The position numbers and the translations under genes were made by a program. The notes beneath the pieces were generated by a model that saw only the letters and a program-made list of their open reading frames with translations, was not told the DNA's origin and did not search any database. From NCBI GenBank assembly GCA_029882725.1, contig JAOUKG010000214.1, forward strand, positions 1-5,724: 5,724 nucleotides of DNA, written 5' to 3'. Below, piece by piece: positions 1 to 5,435 of the stretch. Every line of letters starts with the position of its first letter. Position 1 is the stretch's first letter. The DNA comes from Cyclobacteriaceae bacterium (lineage in GTDB: Bacteria; Bacteroidota; Bacteroidia; Cytophagales; Cyclobacteriaceae).

Positions 1-60
1 TAATGCAATTGTACCTATCCTCTTTACAGTCCACTTTTTCTTTTTAATTTGTTTGTCCAT
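1..60 (-). CDS. Probable HlyD/MacA-family membrane-fusion protein of an efflux system (N-terminus only, runs off left edge)
   Basis: An ATG at 60-58 on the minus strand opens a frame with no stop up to the window edge. It encodes the 20 residues MDKQIKKKKWTVKRIGTIAL. A short, strongly basic cytoplasmic tail followed by the beginning of a hydrophobic stretch is what is expected of a single N-terminal membrane anchor. The pattern of a short MDK start, a run of lysines and a tryptophan resembles the starts of HlyD-type periplasmic adaptor subunits from Bacteroidota. Those proteins link an inner-membrane ABC or RND pump to an outer-membrane channel. The gene is divergent from an NtrC-type regulator and kinase, a neighbourhood often seen for such exporters in this phylum. 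Only 20 residues are visible, so the family call rests on resemblance and context; any single-pass inner-membrane protein could look like this. Confidence 0.5.
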   Translation of the reverse strand, partial: MDKQIKKKKWTVKRIGTIAL

Positions 61-96
61 GTATGGTCAATGACTTTTGATTCAATTTACCCATCT

Positions 97-115
97 ATGC
101 CAACAATAATGCCAA
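97..115 (-). promoter_or_regulatory. Candidate sigma-54 (-24/-12) promoter for the leftward efflux gene
   Basis: Read on the minus strand, TTGGCAT (115-109) is followed after five bases by TTGGCAT (103-97). The first copy matches the -24 half of the sigma-54 consensus (TTGGCAC) in six of seven positions. The second resembles the -12 half (TTGC) but has GG where G then C is expected, so the GC dinucleotide is one base further away than the usual strict spacing. Transcription from here would begin near position 88, leaving a leader of about 27 bases before the ATG at 60. The adjacent regulator is of the sigma-54 activator family, which supports the idea. The spacing fault makes it a candidate only. 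Confidence 0.35.
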
Positions 116-166
116 GTCAAAAAACAGCTTTATAACCCCCGTTTCTATTCATTTTATCAATAATAC

Positions 167-200
167 CGTTCATTCATGAACGAATTCGTCCGAAATCGAA
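167..200. promoter_or_regulatory. Cluster of dyad sequences, possible activator (enhancer) binding site
   Basis: CGTTCAT (167-173) and ATGAACG (176-182) form a perfect seven-base inverted repeat with a two-base spacer. It is overlapped by the perfect ten-base palindrome ACGAATTCGT (180-189). Further CGAA half-sites follow at 191-194 and 197-200. The first dyad is centred roughly 86 bases upstream of the start predicted from the sigma-54-like element at 97-115, which falls in the range where NtrC-type activators usually bind. The obvious candidate ligand is the Fis-type helix-turn-helix of the regulator encoded at 416-1804. Binding is inferred from geometry, not from a known motif; the dyads could equally serve another regulator or the rightward promoter. 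Confidence 0.4.
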
Positions 201-415
201 CAATTTTTTATATATTTATTCGAGGTAAAGGCTTAAATACGTTTAAAACAACAGAAAGTAAAGTACGGTATGCCATTTGTGTATAAAAATAATATATCCC
301 AAATATTAAAAAGCAAAAAGCAATTGAAACGATATAGAAATGGCTGCCCCCCAATAAAGTGCCTTATGAAATACACAGTTCCCTTTTTAAACTACCTGTA
401 AACCATTTTCAAATT

Positions 416-1804
416 ATGACCGAACTTAACACAGGAAAGCTACTGATTGTCGATGATAATGAAGATCTGCTCAAGGCAGCCAAACTTTTTTTGAAGAGGC
501 ATTTCAAACAAGTGGATATTGAAAAAAATCCGGAAACTATTCCCACTCTTTTAAATATGGAGTCTTATGATGTGATTTTACTGGATATGAATTTCACTAA
601 AGATGTAAGTAGCGGGAAAGAAGGTTACTATTGGCTGGAAAGGATTCTGGAAATAGATCCCTCTGCGGTTGTTGTATTGATTACAGCCTATGGTGATGTG
701 CAAATGGCTGTAAAAGCAATCAAGGCAGGAGCCACCGATTTTGTTTTAAAGCCCTGGGAAAACGAAAAATTATTGGCCACTCTCTACTCGGCCATGAGGC
801 TAAGGGTAACCAAAAATGAAATGGAAACCCTACGCATCAAGCACAGGGAAATCAATACAGAAATCAATAATAGATATAGCGAGATTATTGGAAATAGTCC
901 TGCTATGCAAAACATATTCAAAACCATCGATAGGGTGGCCACTACCGACGCCAACGTACTCATATTGGGTGAAAATGGTACGGGAAAAGAACTTATTGCT
1001 CGTGCTATTCATGGAAATTCCAATAGAAAAGAAGAGGTTTTTATTAGCGTTGACCTGGGGTCTATTGCCGAAACACTGTTTGAAAGCGAACTGTTTGGGC
1101 ATAAAAAAGGGGCCTTTACCGATGCCCGGGAAGACCGGGCCGGAAGGTTTGAAATTGCCAATAAAGGCACTCTGTTTCTCGATGAAATCGGTAACTTATC
1201 CCTTCCTCTGCAAGCCAAATTACTTGCTGTACTTCAAAACAGAAAAGTAAGTAGAGTAGGTGCAAATAATGAAATCAATATAGACATCCGACTTGTTTGC
1301 GCTACAAATATGCAACTCTACGACATGGTTAAAGACAACCGTTTCCGACAAGATTTATTATATAGAATCAATACTATAGAAATTGAACTTCCTCCCCTAC
1401 GTGAAAGAGTGGAAGATATAGGTCTTTTAGCTGAACATTTCCTAAAAACCTATGCCCAAAAGTATGATAAGCAAATCTATAAAATTGCAGATAATGCCCT
1501 TGCCCGGTTGCAAAAACACAGTTGGCCGGGAAATATCAGGGAACTTCAGCATACTATAGAAAGGGCTGTAATTATGGGAAGCAATACTATTTTGCAAGCA
1601 GAAGATTTCAATTTCAATTCTACCACAAATGAAAACGAGAATGATAAAACTGATCTTTTGGATAAATACAACCTGGAAGAAGTAGAAAAACTACTCATTA
1701 GGAAAGTCTTGAAAAAATACAACGGAAACATTACCCAGGCAGCAAATTCCCTTGGGCTTACCCGATCATCCCTCTACAGAAGACTTGAAAAATATGGCCT
1801 TTAA
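416..1804 (+). CDS. Sigma-54-dependent response regulator, NtrC family (REC - AAA+ - Fis HTH)
   Basis: This 462-residue protein has the full three-domain layout of an NtrC-type activator. The receiver domain (about 7-130) has the acidic pair D13/D14, phospho-acceptor D57 in ILLDMNF, switch residue T90 and K112 in the LKPW motif. The AAA+ sigma-54 interaction domain (about 157-395) has Walker A GENGTGK at 185-191, Walker B LFLDE ending at D256/E257, and a PGNIREL motif near its end. The C-terminal Fis-type helix-turn-helix (about 420-462) has its recognition helix near 449-461. The sigma-54 contact loop reads GAFTDA (232-237) instead of GAFTGA. When phosphorylated by its partner kinase it should hexamerise and use ATP to open sigma-54 promoters. 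The ATG at 416 is preferred to a GTG at 359 because the receiver domain then begins about seven residues in, as is usual. The gene overlaps the kinase gene by 11 bases. Its likely target is the divergent efflux gene (inference). Confidence 0.93.
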   Translation: MTELNTGKLLIVDDNEDLLKAAKLFLKRHFKQVDIEKNPETIPTLLNMESYDVILLDMNFTKDVSSGKEGYYWLERILEIDPSAVVVLITAYGDVQMAVKAIKAGATDFVLKPWENEKLLATLYSAMRLRVTKNEMETLRIKHREINTEINNRYSEIIGNSPAMQNIFKTIDRVATTDANVLILGENGTGKELIARAIHGNSNRKEEVFISVDLGSIAETLFESELFGHKKGAFTDAREDRAGRFEIANKGTLFLDEIGNLSLPLQAKLLAVLQNRKVSRVGANNEINIDIRLVCATNMQLYDMVKDNRFRQDLLYRINTIEIELPPLRERVEDIGLLAEHFLKTYAQKYDKQIYKIADNALARLQKHSWPGNIRELQHTIERAVIMGSNTILQAEDFNFNSTTNENENDKTDLLDKYNLEEVEKLLIRKVLKKYNGNITQAANSLGLTRSSLYRRLEKYGL

Positions 1805-3143
1805 ATCTTTTGCCAATAAAACTGCATTCCGGGTATTCCTGATTATTATTAATGTAATCACTTCCGTTGAAATATGGCTGGTTCAGGAAATTCCGGTTAT
1901 TTCAGTGATATTGACCCTCCTGTTAATTATTCAAGTTTATGAGTTGAACTATTTCGTATCGCAAACTAATAGAAAGCTTATTGGATTCCTGGAATCAATT
2001 CGGTATTCTGATTTTATAACAGGATTCTCCTCTGGAAATGAACTTGGAAGTAGTTTTAAGGAGTTAAATTTCGCCTTTAATGATGTTCTTGAGGCTTTTC
2101 GAAAGGCACGTTCTGAAAAAGAGGAACACCTTCAATACCTGAATATTGTGGTAGAGCACATTAATGTAGGTGTTCTTTCATTCGATGAAGAGGGTAATGT
2201 CGGTTTAATGAATGCGGCTTCCAAAAAATTGATTGGATTAAAAAACCTTAGGAATATTGAAGAGCTTATTGAGAACAACAGTAGATTATACAAAGTGTTT
2301 TTTGACCTTCCCACTGGGAAAAGTGCCCTTTTTAAAACCAATGAAGACACTCAACTCTCAATAAATGCTACGGAAGTACGACTGGCTGGGCGACTTTACA
2401 AATTGCTGGCTATTCAAAATATACAACCTGAATTACAGAAAAAAGAACTGGAAGCCTGGCAAAACCTTACAAAAATACTCCGTCATGAAATTATGAACAG
2501 TATCACGCCCATTTCTTCACTTACCTCCACAATGAAAGACATTCTTGCACTTGAGCTTGAAAAACGAGAGGATCATTATGTTATGCCAGAAGAAACAGCT
2601 TCCGATCTTCAGGAGGGCTTGATCACCATAGCCGACAGAAGTAAAGGACTGATAGGATTTATAAATGCGTTCAGAGATTATACCTCAATTCCCCTTCCCA
2701 ATATTCGGGAAATATCAGTTCAGAAATTGTTTGAAAATGTCTTTTTTCTTATGAAAACAGACCTAAAAAATAAATCAATACACATTACCCAGCACATAAA
2801 TCCACCTGAACTGTGTATCAATGCCGACGAAGAACAAATTCAACAAGTATTGATAAATATTATCAAAAATTCCTCTGAAGCTTTTGAAAATATTAAAAAT
2901 CCTCAAATTGAAGTTTTTGCTGAAAAATCAGAACAAGGCAATGTGGAAATCAGGGTGCGTGATAATGGCAAGGGCATTATACGCGAAGCTCTTGAAAAGA
3001 TCTTTATTCCATTTTATACCACAAAAAAAACGGGCTCCGGGGTTGGACTGGCCTGGTCAAGACAAATTATGCAATTGCATCACGGAACTATATCGGTAGA
3101 AAGTGAACCTGACAAATATACGCAGTTCACCATTAAATTTTAA
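1794..3143 (+). CDS. Membrane sensor histidine kinase (2 TM - PAS-like - HisKA - HATPase), partner of the NtrC-type regulator
   Basis: This 449-residue protein begins with two hydrophobic helices (about 11-30 and 33-49) joined by only a few residues, so almost nothing is exposed outside the membrane. A linker with a probable coiled coil (about 85-115) leads to a PAS-like segment (about 115-210). The dimerisation domain carries the phospho-accepting H231 in LRHEIMNSITP. The ATP-binding domain has an N box around N355/N359, the G1 box DNGKGI at 390-395, an F box IFIPFYTTK (403-411) and the G2 box GSGVGL at 414-419. All catalytic motifs are intact. The ATG at 1794 overlaps the end of the regulator gene by 11 bases, suggesting translational coupling; a TTG at 1752 would only add residues lying inside the regulator gene. 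The kinase should autophosphorylate and pass phosphate to D57 of the regulator. The missing sensor loop suggests signals are sensed in the membrane or through another protein. Confidence 0.92.
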   Translation: MAFKSFANKTAFRVFLIIINVITSVEIWLVQEIPVISVILTLLLIIQVYELNYFVSQTNRKLIGFLESIRYSDFITGFSSGNELGSSFKELNFAFNDVLEAFRKARSEKEEHLQYLNIVVEHINVGVLSFDEEGNVGLMNAASKKLIGLKNLRNIEELIENNSRLYKVFFDLPTGKSALFKTNEDTQLSINATEVRLAGRLYKLLAIQNIQPELQKKELEAWQNLTKILRHEIMNSITPISSLTSTMKDILALELEKREDHYVMPEETASDLQEGLITIADRSKGLIGFINAFRDYTSIPLPNIREISVQKLFENVFFLMKTDLKNKSIHITQHINPPELCINADEEQIQQVLINIIKNSSEAFENIKNPQIEVFAEKSEQGNVEIRVRDNGKGIIREALEKIFIPFYTTKKTGSGVGLAWSRQIMQLHHGTISVESEPDKYTQFTIKF

Positions 3144-3146
3144 TTT

Positions 3147-3171
3147 AGGTTCAACCTGCCAACCTTTTTTT
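3147..3171 (+). terminator. Possible weak intrinsic terminator after the kinase gene
   Basis: AGGTT (3147-3151) can pair with AACCT (3161-3165), followed by an unbroken T run to 3171. It starts four bases after the kinase stop codon. The stem is only five base pairs, and an alternative hairpin AGGTT-C-AACCT competes with it, so termination may be weak. The element lies inside the 3' end of the convergent HNH gene, as is common where two genes converge with almost no gap. Confidence 0.35.
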
Positions 3172-3666
3172 AGTTTGTAAAAATGGTTCCCACTCTTCAC
3201 AAGTATAACCCGAAAAATCCCTCAAAAACATAACATAATTGGGCTTAAAAGGTTTTTTAAAGAATTTCATTCCTGCCTCTTCAGGTAGTCTGTCTCCTTT
3301 TGTGGCATTGCATTTTTTACAGGCAGTCAACAAGTTATTCCAATTACTGGATCCACCCCGGGCACGCGGTAATACGTGATCAATAGTCAGATGCTTCTTC
3401 GTACCACAATACTGGCATGTAAAATCATCCCTTTTGAATATATTTTGACGGGTCAATGTTACTCCTTTATAGGGAATGTTCACATATTTCATAATCCTGA
3501 TTACGGCTGGAGCATCAAAGGATTCTGAAATAGAGTGGATTTTCTTCAGTTTATAATTCCTGATCATTTCCACCTTATTAAGGTATACCAAAACAAATGC
3601 ACGAGTCAGATTACACACAGTAAGCGGTGTGTAATCCTGATTTAACACAAGTGTTTTAGCATTCAT
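3151..3666 (-). CDS. HNH endonuclease family protein (McrA-like HNH fold)
   Basis: The 171-residue product has a zinc-finger HNH nuclease module in its second half. CQYC (84-87) and CKKC (116-119) are the metal-binding cysteine pairs. IDHVLPRARGG holds the D96/H97 catalytic pair, N110/N111 follow, and CNATKGDR closes the module. The first 75 residues form a separate conserved-looking N-terminal part (MNAKTLVLNQDYTPL...) found in stand-alone HNH proteins of Bacteroidota and Cyanobacteria. The module predicts metal-dependent nicking or cutting of nucleic acid; substrate and role are unknown. No methyltransferase or specificity subunit lies nearby, so nothing supports a restriction system. The gene converges on the kinase gene with seven bases between stops. 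Upstream lies a repeat cluster, and the ATG itself sits in a degenerate copy of the 10-base repeat unit. Confidence 0.88.
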   Translation of the reverse strand: MNAKTLVLNQDYTPLTVCNLTRAFVLVYLNKVEMIRNYKLKKIHSISESFDAPAVIRIMKYVNIPYKGVTLTRQNIFKRDDFTCQYCGTKKHLTIDHVLPRARGGSSNWNNLLTACKKCNATKGDRLPEEAGMKFFKKPFKPNYVMFLRDFSGYTCEEWEPFLQTKKRLAG

Positions 3667-3671
3667 CTCTA

Positions 3672-3702
3672 CAAATTAATGTTTCATTTTCATTTCAACA
3701 AA
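3672..3702 (-). promoter_or_regulatory. Possible Bacteroidota-type promoter in front of the HNH gene
   Basis: On the minus strand TTTG (3702-3699) is followed by exactly 19 bases and then TTAATTTG (3679-3672). This differs from the Bacteroidota -33/-7 pattern TTTG-N19-TAnnTTTG at one position (TT for TA). Only five bases separate it from the HNH ATG at 3666, so the transcript would be leaderless or nearly so. It is offered because the HNH gene is cut off from the upstream hydrolase gene by a hairpin-forming repeat. Motifs this short also occur by chance in AT-rich DNA. Confidence 0.25.
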
Positions 3703-3711
3703 TAATTCGGG

Positions 3712-3769
3712 GTGAATAGTAGAAGACGTAGCATGCTACGTCTCTACACGTCTCTACACGTCTATTCAC
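3712..3769. repeat. Nested inverted repeat with a 20-base perfect palindrome
   Basis: AGACGTAGCATGCTACGTCT (3724-3743) is a perfect palindrome. Its stem continues outwards as GTAGA (3719-3723) against CTCTAC (ending 3747), with one unpaired base on the left. Further out, GTGAATAG (3712-3719) is the exact inverted complement of CTATTCAC (3762-3769). The region can therefore fold into a strong hairpin on either strand. It lies in the 107-base gap between the hydrolase stop and the HNH start. No T run follows it, so it is not a standard terminator. It resembles the dispersed GTAGAGACG...CGTCTCTAC palindromic repeats that I recall from Bacteroidota and Cyanobacteria genomes. It may act as an RNA stabiliser, an attenuator or simply a dispersed repeat. 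Confidence 0.75.
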
Positions 3770-3778
3770 GTCTCTACA
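3739..3778. repeat. Four tandem copies of a 10-base unit (CGTCTCTACA)
   Basis: Units start at 3739, 3749, 3759 and 3769. The first, second and fourth are identical, and the third reads CGTCTATTCA. The first unit is the right arm of the palindrome at 3724-3743. The third contains the CTATTCAC arm that pairs with 3712-3719. The fourth contains the TAG stop codon of the serine hydrolase gene (3776-3774 on the minus strand). A near copy, CATCTCTACA (3664-3673), covers the ATG of the HNH gene. This looks like local duplication of one arm of a palindromic repeat. Confidence 0.8.
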
Positions 3779-4925
3779 TGGCCTGGGTCACCAATTTCAT
3801 AAATTCACCAACTTTGGAAGGCTCTAACCATCGGGTAACTACCAAAAGATCGTTTTTCTCATCAATTATTATAAAATTACCACCAAAACCGGCAGCGTAA
3901 TAAACCGTTTCGCCAACGCCCTCCCATTTACGGGCTCCTTGATTTAACCACCACAAATACCCATAACTGTCATTGGTTTTGGAAGGATTTCTCATCATTT
4001 TAATCCATTCAGTTGAAACAATTTGTTCATTGTTCCATTTTCCATTGCGTAAAAATAGTAGACCAAACCGGGCATGATCCATGGTATTAATGAAAATCCC
4101 ACCGCCTGAATGACCTCCACCACTTACCGATTGCATTTTGTAACCATCTACGGTTACCCAGGAACTTTCATACCCAAACCATCTCCAGGTATCCGAAGCA
4201 CCTATCTTATCCATCACTCTTTCCTTTAAAAAAGAAGGAAGAGGCTGCCTGATAACTTGTAATAACGAATAGGCAAGTACATTCACGCGAACATCATTGT
4301 ATTTGAAAAAAGTACCCGGCTCTTTCAGCTCCCTGTGACTCCAGGTGTTCACATTCCCTCCCCGTTCCGGCCTGTCGGCCCAATCTTGCATACCAAATAA
4401 TTCACCCGACCAATCGGAGTTTTGCTGAAAAAGATGTTCCCATGTAATTTTACTGTTATGGCTTCCCTCAAAGGTGCCATCCCAAACATAATCACCTACC
4501 TTGTCATTCACATTTCTGATTTTTTTGTCCTGCCAGGCCAGTGCTGCCACAGTAGATAAATAACTTTTAGTGACACTAAAGGTCATGTCCACACGCTCTA
4601 CATCTCCCCAATCTGCTATTATATAGCCATCTTTTATAATCAATCCCGCGGGACCCCCTCTATGTTTCACGGGTCCTGCAATTTCATGGTAAGGCTCTGA
4701 CGCAAATGATTCCAGTGTTGCAATCCGCAAATCTTTGGAACCTGAATATTCATTACTTTTAGCGAATTCAACCGCCTTCTCCAGATTCTTTTGATTCACC
4801 TTTACTGAGGTGGCATTTTTTTTCTCCCAACTTCCCTTTTCAGGAAAATATTGACTACTCGCCCGAAATGAAACGAGTAGTGAAAAGATAGAAATAACAA
4901 GTATTCGTAATCTGTATTTATTCAT
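3774..4925 (-). CDS. Exported serine hydrolase, class C beta-lactamase / penicillin-binding-protein fold
   Basis: The 383-residue protein starts with a signal peptide (basic MNKYRLR, hydrophobic core 8-20, likely cleavage near 22-25), so it acts in the periplasm or outside the cell. The active-site motif is S117-V-T-K120 in TFSVTKSYLS. The second catalytic motif is around Y209 in FKYNDVRVN. The third conserved segment is AAGFGGN (345-350), where many relatives have HGG. Conserved stretches such as ITWEHL, DWADRPE, GASDTWRW and SVSGGGHSGGG mark a coherent subfamily of COG1680 hydrolases of this length. Members include esterases, peptidases and 6-aminohexanoate-dimer hydrolases, so the substrate cannot be named and beta-lactam resistance should not be assumed. 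The start codon lies 11 bases after the diacylglycerol kinase stop, indicating co-transcription. The stop codon lies within the last copy of a 10-base tandem repeat. Confidence 0.88.
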   Translation of the reverse strand: MNKYRLRILVISIFSLLVSFRASSQYFPEKGSWEKKNATSVKVNQKNLEKAVEFAKSNEYSGSKDLRIATLESFASEPYHEIAGPVKHRGGPAGLIIKDGYIIADWGDVERVDMTFSVTKSYLSTVAALAWQDKKIRNVNDKVGDYVWDGTFEGSHNSKITWEHLFQQNSDWSGELFGMQDWADRPERGGNVNTWSHRELKEPGTFFKYNDVRVNVLAYSLLQVIRQPLPSFLKERVMDKIGASDTWRWFGYESSWVTVDGYKMQSVSGGGHSGGGIFINTMDHARFGLLFLRNGKWNNEQIVSTEWIKMMRNPSKTNDSYGYLWWLNQGARKWEGVGETVYYAAGFGGNFIIIDEKNDLLVVTRWLEPSKVGEFMKLVTQAM

Positions 4926-4926
4926 A

Positions 4927-4943
4927 TTTTTAATTATTAAAAA
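4927..4943. repeat. 17-base A/T-only dyad, copy 1 (before the serine hydrolase start)
   Basis: On the minus strand the sequence is TTTTTAATAATTAAAAA, with two perfect eight-base arms around one base. It ends one base before the hydrolase ATG (4925-4923) and contains the TAA stop of the diacylglycerol kinase gene. The same 17 bases recur at 5366-5382. A run of A and T directly upstream of the start is favourable for initiation in Bacteroidota, so it may serve as a leader. Confidence 0.6.
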
Positions 4944-5347
4944 TTCAAGTCAAAACCCTTACCCACCTTTTCTTCAACCAATACAAAATTGTACAAGATG
5001 TACCCCACCCATACTATGGCTATAAATACCAGGTTTAAAAATACAGCTGCAGACCCCATGTCTTTGGCCATACCGCTTAACTTGTGAAATTCTTCACCAA
5101 TTCTATCCACAACTGCTTCAATGGCCGAATTCAACAACTCCACAATCAACAGTAAAAACAAAGGGAAAATCAACAAACACCACGACAAAAATCCCTCTGA
5201 AATAAAAAAGCTGGAAATAAATAAAACACCCACCAGAATAAGCTCCTGACGAAAAGCCGCCTCATTTTTAATGGCATGCCCCAGCCCTTGCAATGAATAT
5301 TTTGTTGAATTTATCAAATGTTGAAATCCTGTATTTGTATTTTTCAT
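4937..5347 (-). CDS. dgkA: Diacylglycerol kinase, DgkA family (integral membrane)
   Basis: The 136-residue protein matches the small membrane-embedded lipid kinases of the DgkA family. An amphipathic N-terminus with NEAAFRQEL (28-36) is followed by three membrane helices (about 37-50, 53-72 and 100-122). The catalytic region has E70, N73 and E77 in ELLNSAIEAVVDR, then K95/D96 in AKDMGSAAV. It phosphorylates diacylglycerol, or possibly undecaprenol, with ATP at the inner membrane and feeds phosphatidic acid back into lipid synthesis. In Bacteroidota either lipid could be the substrate, and sequence alone does not decide. The ATG at 5347 is preferred to a TTG at 5362, which would add only five unremarkable residues. 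An apparent terminator upstream (5381-5420) separates it from the preceding gene. The serine hydrolase follows 11 bases downstream. Confidence 0.92.
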   Translation of the reverse strand: MKNTNTGFQHLINSTKYSLQGLGHAIKNEAAFRQELILVGVLFISSFFISEGFLSWCLLIFPLFLLLIVELLNSAIEAVVDRIGEEFHKLSGMAKDMGSAAVFLNLVFIAIVWVGYILYNFVLVEEKVGKGFDLNF

Positions 5348-5365
5348 ATACTTATTTTGCAATTA

Positions 5366-5382
5366 TTTTTAATTATTAAAAA
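5366..5382. repeat. 17-base A/T-only dyad, copy 2 (before the diacylglycerol kinase start)
   Basis: This is identical to 4927-4943, and the match extends one more base to 18 (5365-5382). It lies 18 bases upstream of the diacylglycerol kinase ATG. Its T-rich half also forms the tail of the hairpin at 5381-5420, so it may double as the terminator's U tract for the preceding gene. Confidence 0.6.
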
Positions 5383-5420
5383 GGGGAGAACTATAGTTAA
5401 AAGTGGAAGAACTACCCCTT
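5378..5420 (-). terminator. Probable intrinsic terminator of the BNR/VPS10-like gene
   Basis: On the minus strand AAGGGG (5420-5415), one bulged T, then AG (5413-5412) can pair with CTCCCCTT (5388-5381). That gives an eight-base-pair stem with a single bulge, followed by a run of five T (5382-5378). The loop is long (about 23 bases), which lowers stability. It begins 16 bases past the TAG stop of the upstream gene and precedes the diacylglycerol kinase, so the two are probably separate transcription units. Confidence 0.45.
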
Positions 5421-5435
5421 AAATTTACTTTTTAG

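Larger units (their letters stand above)
61..415. other. Divergent intergenic control region between the efflux gene and the two-component operon
   Basis: This 355-base stretch contains no convincing gene on either strand. It is very AT-rich, especially from about 201 to 340. It separates two divergent transcription units, so it must hold both promoters. On the side facing the leftward gene there is a sigma-54-like element at 97-115 and a cluster of dyads at 167-200, both listed separately. On the side facing the regulator I found no clear match to the Bacteroidota housekeeping promoter pattern (TTTG, about 19 bases, TAnnTTTG) and no ribosome binding site. The bases just before the ATG at 416 are A/T-rich, which is normal for this phylum. 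Confidence 0.6.

Noticed and set aside
250..280. A sigma-54 promoter on the minus strand at TGGCATACCGTACTTT
   Set aside because: The -24 half fits, but the -12 half has no TTGC or GC at the right distance.
359..415. A GTG-initiated 19-residue extension of the response regulator
   Set aside because: The receiver domain begins normally a few residues after the ATG at 416, and the extra residues match nothing expected of the family.
816..1250. Long open frames on both strands inside the regulator gene, including 830-1102 and 1009-1218 on the minus strand
   Set aside because: They overlap a gene with all catalytic motifs intact, lack recognisable domains, and have the composition of frame-shifted or antisense shadows.
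1752..1793. A TTG-initiated extension of the histidine kinase
   Set aside because: It would overlap the regulator's helix-turn-helix coding region by over 50 bases; the ATG at 1794 gives a normal short basic start before the first membrane helix.
3151..3666. The HNH gene as part of a restriction or defence island, or a homing intron
   Set aside because: It is a stand-alone gene with its own N-terminal region, next to conserved chromosomal genes; no methyltransferase, intron boundary or interrupted gene was seen.
3739..3778. The tandem repeats as a CRISPR array
   Set aside because: The units are ten bases long and directly abutting with no spacers, and no cas gene is present.
3712..3900. A small rightward open frame across the palindromic repeats
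   Set aside because: It consists of the repeat cluster translated plus the antisense of the hydrolase C-terminus; no homology or start context supports it.
3774..4925. A true beta-lactamase conferring antibiotic resistance
   Set aside because: The SxxK motif is shared by many esterases and peptidases, the third motif is GFGG instead of KTG, and the conserved stretches point to a different hydrolase subfamily.
5348..5362. A TTG start for the diacylglycerol kinase
   Set aside because: The ATG at 5347 gives a typical DgkA N-terminus; the five extra residues add no conserved feature.
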